Positions 1 to 4,960 of a stretch of 8,120 bases of DNA are shown one piece after another; positions within the stretch are counted from its first letter, which is position 1, and every line of letters starts with the position of its first letter. The stretch spans positions 1 through 8,120 of the forward strand of contig URBB01000094.1 of assembly GCA_900545835.1 (NCBI GenBank). Reading direction: 5' to 3'. This stretch comes from an uncultured Collinsella sp. (lineage in GTDB: Bacteria; Actinomycetota; Coriobacteriia; Coriobacteriales; Coriobacteriaceae). Made by a program: the position numbers and the translations under genes. Below the pieces are notes generated by a model. It was not told the origin of the DNA, ran no database searches, and saw only the letters and a program-made list of their open reading frames with translations.

Positions 1-11
1 AACGCCGTAAC

Positions 12-2813
12 CTACAGCGCGTCAGCGCAGCGCTTACAGATATGAGCGTGGCCGTTGTACTCGCCGACGGTGGTGCGGTAGTTCCAGCAACGGTCGCAGC
101 ACTCGCCCTCGGCTGCCTCGATGGCAACGGAGAGTTCCTCGCCCTGGGTCAGCTCAACATCGGAAACGATGTAGAACTCGGCCAGGTCGACGGCCTTATC
201 ACCGGTCAGCAGCGCGTACATCTCGGCGGGAACGACCGCCTTGACGCGGACCTGCTGGCTCTTGGTGAAGGTACCGGCGGAGCGGGGATCCTCAAGGGCC
301 TTGGTCACGGCGCTACGGAGCTCGAGTGAAGCCTCGAGCACGCCCTCAAACTCATTGGCCTCGTCGAACGTGATGGGCGACTTGTACCAATCGAGCAGCG
401 CGGCGTACTTCTGGTGATCGACGCAGCCGGCGGGCGCATAGGCCATGGCCTCGTCAACCGTGTAGGACAGGATCGGCTGCAGGTCGCGCATGAGCATCGA
501 GAAGAGCTCGGCAAGCACGGTCTGGGCGCTGCGGCGCTCGAGCGAGCCGGGCTTCTCGCAGTACAGACGGTCCTTCAGGGCGTCGAGATACACGTTGGAG
601 AGCTCGGTAACCACGAAGTCGTAGAGCGCACGGTAAGCGCGCGGGAACTCGTAGCAAGAGTAAGCGTCGTCGACCTCGGCCTGGACCTGGGTCAGACGGG
701 CAACCATGAGCTTGTCGAGCGGCAACAGGTCGGCAAAGGCGACGCCGTCGGTCTCGGGCTCAAACTGGCCCTCGAGCTCGGAGAGCAGGAAGCGCAGCGT
801 GTTGCGGAAACGACGGTAGGCATCGGACGTACGAGCGAGGATCTCGTGGTCGATGGAAACGTCGGAGCTGGTATCGACAGATGCAACCCACAGACGGATG
901 ATGTCGGCACCCATCTCGTCACAGACCTTGTTGGGGTCGATGACGTTACCGAGCGACTTGGACATCTTGCGGCCCTGGCCGTCGAGCGTGAAGCCCTGCG
1001 AGACGACCGCCTTATACGGAGCGTGGCCGTTGGCGCCCACCGAGGTGAGCAGCGAGCTCTGGAACCAGCCGCGGTGCTGGTCGGAGCCCTCGAGGTACAC
1101 GTCCGCCGGATACTCCAGCTCGGGGCGATACTCGCAGACGGCCTTCCAGGAGACGCCGGAGTCCCACCACACGTCGAGGATGTCCTTATCGGCCTTGAGG
1201 TGATGGCCGCCGCACTTGGGGCAGACGCAGGCCTCGCCCAGGTAGCTCTCGGGAGCGTCGGTGAACCAGGCGTCGGAGCCCTTCTCGTGGAAGAGCTTGA
1301 TGACGGCGTCGAGAGTAGCGTCGTTCATGACCTTCTCGCCGCAGTCGGCGCAGGTGTAGCTGGGGATAGGCACGCCCCAGTTGCGCTGACGGCTGATGCA
1401 CCAGTCGGGACGCTGCTCGACCATGGCGCCGATGCGGTTGGCCGCGTGGGCCGGATACCACTTGACGTTCTCGCGGACCTCTTTGCCAGCCTGCTCGCGC
1501 AAACCGGTCTTGTCCATCGAGACAAACCACTGGTCGGTAGCACGGAAGAGCACCGGATGCTTGCAGCGCCAGCAGTGCGGATAGCTGTGCGTGATCTTCT
1601 TCTCAAGTACCAGGGTGCCGCGCTCGCGCAGGAACTCGATGATGTGCGGGTTTGCCTCATCGGTGTCCATACCGCTGAAGGGGCCACCGGTACCAAACTC
1701 CTCGCCGGTGTAGAACTTGCCGTCGTCATCGACCGGCATGCAGATGTCGGTAATGCCCTCCTTGAGGCAGGCAAAGTAGTCGTCGACGCCGTGGCCGGGC
1801 GAGTTGTGGACGATACCGGTACCGTCATCGACACCGACGTAATCGGCCAGCAGCGCCACGCCCTCAACGCCGTCAAAGATCGGCTGCTTGTAGTGGATGT
1901 GGTGGAAGGTCTCGGCGGAAACCACGTAGGGCTTGCCGTCGACCATGACCGGGGTGTACTCCCAGCCAAACTCCTCACAGCACTTGGGAGCCAGGTCCTC
2001 GAGCATGACCTCGGCACGACCCTCGTGCTCAACGGCGACATAGGCGGCGCCGGGCTTAAGGGAAACGGCCTGGTCGGAGGGGATGGTCCACGGCGTGGTC
2101 GTCCAGATGATAAAGTCGACCGGGCCGTCGAAGTTCTCGAGACCGGCGGGCTTGGAAGTCATCTCGAAGCGCACGAAGATGGACGGGCTCGTCTCGTCGG
2201 AGTACTCAATCTCGGCCTCGGCCAGCGCAGTGTGGCAGTGCTTGCACCAGTGGACGGGCTTGTGACCGCGATAGATCATGCCCTTGTCGAACATGGCCTT
2301 GAAGACCTCGATATCAGCGGCGTCGTGCTGGTGATAGAGCGTCAAATAGGGGTTGTCCCAATCGCCGAGCACGCCCAGGCGACGGAAGCCCGCCTTCTGC
2401 AGCTCGATGTTCTCGACAGCGAACTCGTTGCAGAGCTCACGGATCTTGGCCGTTGAGGTCTGGTTGAACTTCTCGGTGCCGAGCTTTTCCTCGACCTTGT
2501 GCTCGATCGGCTGACCGTGGCAGTCCCAACCGGGGACATAAGGAACTTCGCAGCCCTGCATCATCCAGTAACGGTTGATCATGTCCTTGGAGATCTTGTT
2601 CATGGCGTGGCCGATGTGGATCGGGCCGTTAGCGTACGGAGGGCCGTCGTGCAGCACGAACTTCTTGTGACCCTCGTTCTTCTTTAGAACCTGCTCGTAG
2701 ACCTTGTTGTCCTGCCAGTCCTTGAGTCGCTTGGGCTCGGACTTGGAAAGACCGGCACGCATGGGAAATCCGGTTTTGGGCAGATTCATCGTCTGCTTGT
2801 ACTCGTTTGCCAC
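12..2813 (-). CDS. ileS: Isoleucyl-tRNA synthetase (IleRS, EC 6.1.1.5), complete
   Basis: This cytoplasmic class I synthetase charges tRNA-Ile with isoleucine using ATP and hydrolyses mischarged valine. The 933 residues match the length of the E. coli-type bacterial enzyme (about 938). Visible landmarks are HIGH at residues 66-69, the CP1 editing motif WTTTPWTIP at 237-245, the second editing motif PGHGVDDY at 339-346, the KMSKS loop at 616-620, and a C-terminal zinc knuckle with Cys906/909 and Cys926/929. The start is GTG at 2811-2813, preceded by AAAGGGG at 2818-2824. The N-terminus (NLPKTGFPMRAGL) aligns with other IleRS starts, so the next ATG (residue 9) is unlikely. The stop is TAG at 12-14. 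The gene is transcribed through its own T-box leader, so expression should rise when tRNA-Ile is uncharged. Oddities in the editing domain: PSDQAV where PANxAV is usual, and VHNSPGHG where VHTAPGHG is usual. The identification is essentially certain. Confidence 0.98.
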   Translation of the reverse strand: MANEYKQTMNLPKTGFPMRAGLSKSEPKRLKDWQDNKVYEQVLKKNEGHKKFVLHDGPPYANGPIHIGHAMNKISKDMINRYWMMQGCEVPYVPGWDCHGQPIEHKVEEKLGTEKFNQTSTAKIRELCNEFAVENIELQKAGFRRLGVLGDWDNPYLTLYHQHDAADIEVFKAMFDKGMIYRGHKPVHWCKHCHTALAEAEIEYSDETSPSIFVRFEMTSKPAGLENFDGPVDFIIWTTTPWTIPSDQAVSLKPGAAYVAVEHEGRAEVMLEDLAPKCCEEFGWEYTPVMVDGKPYVVSAETFHHIHYKQPIFDGVEGVALLADYVGVDDGTGIVHNSPGHGVDDYFACLKEGITDICMPVDDDGKFYTGEEFGTGGPFSGMDTDEANPHIIEFLRERGTLVLEKKITHSYPHCWRCKHPVLFRATDQWFVSMDKTGLREQAGKEVRENVKWYPAHAANRIGAMVEQRPDWCISRQRNWGVPIPSYTCADCGEKVMNDATLDAVIKLFHEKGSDAWFTDAPESYLGEACVCPKCGGHHLKADKDILDVWWDSGVSWKAVCEYRPELEYPADVYLEGSDQHRGWFQSSLLTSVGANGHAPYKAVVSQGFTLDGQGRKMSKSLGNVIDPNKVCDEMGADIIRLWVASVDTSSDVSIDHEILARTSDAYRRFRNTLRFLLSELEGQFEPETDGVAFADLLPLDKLMVARLTQVQAEVDDAYSCYEFPRAYRALYDFVVTELSNVYLDALKDRLYCEKPGSLERRSAQTVLAELFSMLMRDLQPILSYTVDEAMAYAPAGCVDHQKYAALLDWYKSPITFDEANEFEGVLEASLELRSAVTKALEDPRSAGTFTKSQQVRVKAVVPAEMYALLTGDKAVDLAEFYIVSDVELTQGEELSVAIEAAEGECCDRCWNYRTTVGEYNGHAHICKRCADAL

Positions 2814-2817
2814 GGTA

Positions 2818-2824
2818 CCCCTTT
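2818..2824 (-). promoter_or_regulatory. Ribosome binding site of ileS
   Basis: AAAGGGG on the minus strand lies 4 nt before the GTG start of ileS. It supports GTG at 2811-2813 over the in-frame ATG 24 nt further in, which has no comparable purine-rich site. An out-of-frame ATG overlaps this site and is not supported as a start. Confidence 0.7.
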
Positions 2825-2832
2825 CATGTCAT

Positions 2833-2846
2833 GGGCGCGCACGCCC
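2833..2846 (-). repeat. GC-rich hairpin between T-box terminator and ileS ribosome binding site
   Basis: GGGCG-TGCG-CGCCC is a 5-bp perfect stem with a 4-nt loop. It sits 8 nt upstream of the ribosome binding site in the part of the leader that is present only in read-through transcripts. It has no T-run, so it is not a terminator on its own. It could protect or position the 5' region of the mRNA; its role is unknown. Confidence 0.5.
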
Positions 2847-2855
2847 TCTGGGCAC

Positions 2856-2892
2856 CAAAAAGCGCCCGTCCCTACAAGCTGGGACGAAGCGC
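2856..2892 (-). terminator. Intrinsic terminator of the ileS T-box
   Basis: On the minus strand GCGC-TT-CGTCCC (2881-2892) pairs with GGGACG-G-GCGC (2862-2872) around an 8-nt loop (2873-2880), and TTTTT follows at 2857-2861. The 5' arm is the same sequence that closes the antiterminator, as in standard T-box attenuators. Termination is expected when tRNA-Ile is charged. Confidence 0.85.
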
Positions 2893-2943
2893 CGCAAAAC
2901 GGGCTGCACGCCCGCAAAAGCTCTTCGCTTAACCACCCAGCTT
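2876..2943 (-). promoter_or_regulatory. T-box antiterminator with tRNA-acceptor bulge
   Basis: On the minus strand the A1 helix pairs AAGCTGGG (2936-2943) with CCCAGCTT (2876-2883), a perfect 8 bp. The A2 helix pairs GCGAAG (2923-2928) with CTTCGT (2884-2889). The 7-nt bulge between them is TGGTTAA (2929-2935). Its UGGU can pair with the ACCA end of an uncharged tRNA that has discriminator A, as expected for tRNA-Ile. The family consensus bulge is UGGNACC, so the last three bases differ. The tip carries an extra hairpin (CGGGC/GCCCG, 2900-2914) where short loops are usual. The 3' strand of A1/A2 is shared with the terminator, so the two folds exclude each other. Confidence 0.85.
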
Positions 2944-3168
2944 AGATGCCCTCGCCCGCATATTCGCACGCTCGCATCCGTTACTCGGCTGGTCTGTATC
3001 GACGACCATCTCGGCGATGTCTACTAAGACGAACCTGCACGGCACGTCCGTTGGGACCGCAGCTCCGGGGTGATTTTCATCGGTCGCATGCACGGGTTCT
3101 CAGCGCACCCCGCTCTCTGTAGCATGCGGACGGCCGACTACTCGTCCCCATCAACGCTTATGCGGTGT

Positions 3169-3197
3169 ATGCTAGCACGTTCCGCGCCGGCGAAAAA
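3169..3197 (-). promoter_or_regulatory. Probable sigma-70 promoter of the ileS T-box transcript
   Basis: On the minus strand TAGCAT (3169-3174) serves as -10, preceded by TGC, an extended -10 element. TTTTTC (3192-3197) lies in the -35 position after a 17-bp spacer. The predicted start near 3162 falls just ahead of T-box Stem I, which is the right place. The -35 is poor, so the extended -10 would have to carry the promoter. Confidence 0.5.
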
Positions 3198-3298
3198 CCC
3201 TCAACACTGGTTTTATACGTTCGAAATTTCTCGCTATTGCAGCCCTTCTCTAGGAGCAAAATACCTGAAAGCACTCTATCGAACGAAAGAAGGTTGCT
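3175..3298 (+). promoter_or_regulatory. Leader and presumed promoter region of the dehydrogenase gene
   Basis: This AT-richer divergent region separates the ileS promoter from the dehydrogenase start. No single plus-strand promoter stands out. TTATAC/TATACG around 3213-3219 is the best -10-like element, but it lacks a convincing -35. The palindrome GAAATTTC lies at 3223-3230. A 7-nt inverted repeat, CGTTCGA (3218-3224) and TCGAACG (3279-3285), ends just before the ribosome binding site AAAGAAGG (3286-3293). These could be operator or leader structure, but nothing identifies a regulator. Confidence 0.35.
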
Positions 3299-4381
3299 AT
3301 GCGCACGATTGGAATGAGCGACTACACCGTTGGCGAGGATTGCTTTACCGAACTGCCCGCCGCACTGGCAGAGTACGGCGCGAAGAAGGTCGCCATCATT
3401 GGCGGCAAGCGAGCCCTGGCTGCGGCGCTGCCGGGCATCGAGGCGGCACTTGAAGGTACCGATGTCGAGGTCCTGGAGACGCGCGTCTATGGCACCAACA
3501 GTACGCGTGCCAATATTGCCAAGGTTGTGAACTCCCCTGCCTGCCAGGAAGCCGACGTGCTCATTGCTTGCGGCGGCGGCAAGGCGCTCGACACCGTGAA
3601 GACCGCAGCCATCGAGCTCAAGAAGATCGTCTTTACGGTCCCGACGATCTGTTCCAACTGCTCCGCCGCGACCGCCATTGCCGTCGTGTACAACGACGAC
3701 GGCTCGCTCGAGGGCTATTCATACCCCAACCGACCGGCGCACATCTTCATCAACCCCAAGATCATCGCCGAGGCACCGGCGGAGTACTTCTGGGCCGGCG
3801 TGGGTGATGCCCTGTCCAAGCAGCCCGAGGTCGAGTACGCCACGAGCGCCGGCAACTTGGAGCACACCGCCGGTCTTGGCCTGGCACTCGCCCACACCTG
3901 CTCCGAGCCGCTGTTTACCTATGGCGTCCAGGGTCTTGAGGACGTGCGCCAGGACCTGTCGAGCGAGGCCGTCAAGCAGATCGCACTCGATATCGTGGTC
4001 AATACGGGCTATGTCTCGAACCTGACCAACCAGAACGATTACTACTACAACTCGAGCGTGGCGCACGCGTTCTACAACGCCACTTGCAGCATCCCGCGTA
4101 AGGGCACCTATCTGCACGGCGAGGTCGTAAGCCTGGGCGTGCTGGTGCTGTTTGCCTATACGGGCGATACCGAGAACCTTGAGCGCTATGCCGCCTTTAA
4201 CAAGCAGATGGGGCTGCCCGTGACGCTGGAGCAGGTCGGGCTTTCCGAGGCCGACATCCCGGCCCTGTGCGAGTACGCGCACGCCACCAACGAGTGGAAG
4301 CAGGGAAACCCCGAGCCCTTCACCGACGAAAAGTTCGCCGCCGCCATCAAGGCCGCCAACGCCTACGGCCACACCCTCTAG
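3299..4381 (+). CDS. Iron-containing alcohol dehydrogenase, glycerol-dehydrogenase-like; substrate unknown
   Basis: This is a predicted cytoplasmic NAD(P)-dependent oxidoreductase of the GldA branch of the Fe-ADH family. Its 360 residues fit the family (about 365). The N-terminal Rossmann-like half carries the dinucleotide-binding GGGKALDTVK at residues 92-101. The helical C-terminal half supplies the metal ligands, and all three are visible: Asp170 (VGDALSK), His256 (VAHAFYN) and His273 (LHGE). These match Asp/His/His of glycerol dehydrogenase. The substrate-pocket motif reads PTICSNCSAAT (115-125). Glycerol dehydrogenases have IASTDAP there, so the aspartate that contacts glycerol appears to be Cys121. 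A different substrate, such as another diol, hydroxyketone or hydroxyacid, is therefore plausible. The start ATG is preceded by AAAGAAGG with 5 nt spacing. The gene is monocistronic, divergent from ileS, and ends in a strong terminator. The family is certain; the function is open. Confidence 0.9.
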   Translation: MRTIGMSDYTVGEDCFTELPAALAEYGAKKVAIIGGKRALAAALPGIEAALEGTDVEVLETRVYGTNSTRANIAKVVNSPACQEADVLIACGGGKALDTVKTAAIELKKIVFTVPTICSNCSAATAIAVVYNDDGSLEGYSYPNRPAHIFINPKIIAEAPAEYFWAGVGDALSKQPEVEYATSAGNLEHTAGLGLALAHTCSEPLFTYGVQGLEDVRQDLSSEAVKQIALDIVVNTGYVSNLTNQNDYYYNSSVAHAFYNATCSIPRKGTYLHGEVVSLGVLVLFAYTGDTENLERYAAFNKQMGLPVTLEQVGLSEADIPALCEYAHATNEWKQGNPEPFTDEKFAAAIKAANAYGHTL

Positions 4382-4390
4382 GCCTAACCC

Positions 4391-4431
4391 AAAACCACCA
4401 CAAAGGAGCAGCACCTTTGTGGTGGTTTTTT
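4391..4431. terminator. Bidirectional intrinsic terminator between dehydrogenase and DUF523 genes
   Basis: A perfect 16-bp inverted repeat (4391-4406 with 4414-4429) encloses a 7-nt loop. On the plus strand the stem ends in a run of six T, a strong terminator for the dehydrogenase gene. On the minus strand the 3' arm ends in TTTT and follows the TAA stop of the DUF523 gene at 4430-4432, so the hairpin can end that convergent transcript too. Confidence 0.9.
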
Positions 4432-4885
4432 ATTGCTGTAACATGCTCGAGTCGAATTCGCTTGCCGGGATCACGCGGTACCCGTGACGCAGCAGCAGAT
4501 CGACAAAAACACCGTTGCCCGCAGTGAGCGTGCCGCTGAAGGTTCCGTCGTAGATACGGCCCGCGCCGCACGAGGGACTGCGGTCCTGCAGGATGCACAC
4601 GGCGATCTCTTCCGGTCCGCCTGCCTGCTCGCACATATCGAGCGCACGTTGGGCACCCTGACGAAACTCGCGATCGACTGAGGTGCCCTCGCAGGTACGG
4701 ACCTCGCCGTTCACAATCTCGGACGGCTTGCGCGGCGTGGGCAGGCCGCCAAAGACCTCAGGGCACACCAAGAGGACCTCGGTCCCCGTGCGTTCGCACG
4801 CTTCGACCAGTTCGCGATGGTAATTATCGAGGCCGTTATACTTGCAGCTCTCGCCCATCAAACAGGCGCTCACCACGATCTTCAT
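4430..4885 (-). CDS. DUF523 family protein, TudS-like (possible [4Fe-4S] thiouracil desulfurase)
   Basis: This is a small cytoplasmic protein of 151 residues, the usual length for a stand-alone DUF523 domain. Conserved blocks are SACLMGESCKYNG (residues 6-18), CPEVFGGLPTPR (41-52) and LQDRSPSCG (99-107). A biochemically studied DUF523 protein, TudS, removes sulfur from 2-thiouracil with a [4Fe-4S] cluster held by three cysteines. Cys8, Cys14 and Cys106 here are candidates for those ligands. The activity is inferred from the family and is not proven for this branch. The start is ATG at 4883-4885, with GGGAGGG at 4892-4898 as ribosome binding site. An upstream in-frame TTG would place that site inside the coding region and is rejected. 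The gene lies 75 bp behind ftsH on the same strand, but a strong terminator separates them. The stop codon abuts the shared terminator at 4391-4431. Confidence 0.85.
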   Translation of the reverse strand: MKIVVSACLMGESCKYNGLDNYHRELVEACERTGTEVLLVCPEVFGGLPTPRKPSEIVNGEVRTCEGTSVDREFRQGAQRALDMCEQAGGPEEIAVCILQDRSPSCGAGRIYDGTFSGTLTAGNGVFVDLLLRHGYRVIPASEFDSSMLQQ

Positions 4886-4891
4886 ACATAT

Positions 4892-4898
4892 CCCTCCC
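4892..4898 (-). promoter_or_regulatory. Ribosome binding site of the DUF523 gene
   Basis: GGGAGGG on the minus strand with 6 nt spacing to ATG decides the start of this gene. It lies only a few bases beyond the T-run of the ftsH terminator hairpin. Confidence 0.8.
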
Positions 4899-4900
4899 AA

Positions 4901-4940
4901 GCAAAACGCCCCATTTGAGATAAAAGCTCAAATGGGGCGT
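4901..4940 (-). terminator. Intrinsic terminator of ftsH
   Basis: A perfect 14-bp inverted repeat (4927-4940 with 4906-4919) around a 7-nt loop lies 20 nt past the ftsH stop codon. On the minus strand a run of four T ends the structure. The tract is short for a terminator, but the stem is long and its base GC-rich. The structure sits immediately upstream of the DUF523 ribosome binding site. Confidence 0.8.
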
Positions 4941-4960
4941 GCGATGCTATGTAACCAGCC

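Larger units (their letters stand above)
2856..3162 (-). promoter_or_regulatory. Isoleucine-specific T-box leader of ileS
   Basis: The nascent leader RNA senses uncharged tRNA-Ile and controls whether transcription continues into ileS. Read on the minus strand, it shows the family order. The Stem I base pairs 3144-3156 with 3049-3057, next to GGGGACGAGTAGT. The Stem I distal AG bulge is AGAGAGC (about 3112-3118) and the loop contains GCTGAGAACCC. The specifier loop reads GAAA-ATC-A, with the Ile codon ATC at 3072-3074. It is followed by CCCCGGAGC. Small hairpins follow (CATC/GATG and GGTC/GACC), then a Stem III whose ends pair GATGC with GCATC (about 2945-2978). Last come the antiterminator (2876-2943) and a terminator (2856-2892). 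This is the long, transcription-attenuating form, not the ultrashort translational form of mycobacterial ileS. The calls rest on motifs and hand pairing, not a covariance model. Confidence 0.92.

Noticed and set aside
414..2456. Long plus-strand open frame (680 codons) opposite ileS
   Set aside because: It is antisense to a certain ileS with all family motifs. Its product is low-complexity, rich in V, L, G and D, as expected from the complement of high-GC coding sequence, and no ribosome binding site supports it.
3051..3061. TGGGACCGCA on the plus strand, resembling the T-box bulge consensus
   Set aside because: It is the complement of the base of Stem I of the minus-strand T-box. No antiterminator or terminator follows it in the plus direction, and the dehydrogenase is not an amino-acid gene.
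3070..3453. Plus-strand open frame across the T-box and into the dehydrogenase gene
   Set aside because: It overlaps the T-box Stem I and the start of the dehydrogenase in another frame; nothing in its sequence looks like a protein family.
3719..4414. Minus-strand open frame (231 codons) opposite the dehydrogenase gene
   Set aside because: It is antisense to a clear family member, runs into the terminator hairpin and shows compositional repeats typical of a shadow frame.
4886..4900. Earlier TTG start for the DUF523 gene
   Set aside because: It would translate the GGGAGGG ribosome binding site. The ATG at 4883-4885 is well spaced from that site and begins the conserved domain directly.
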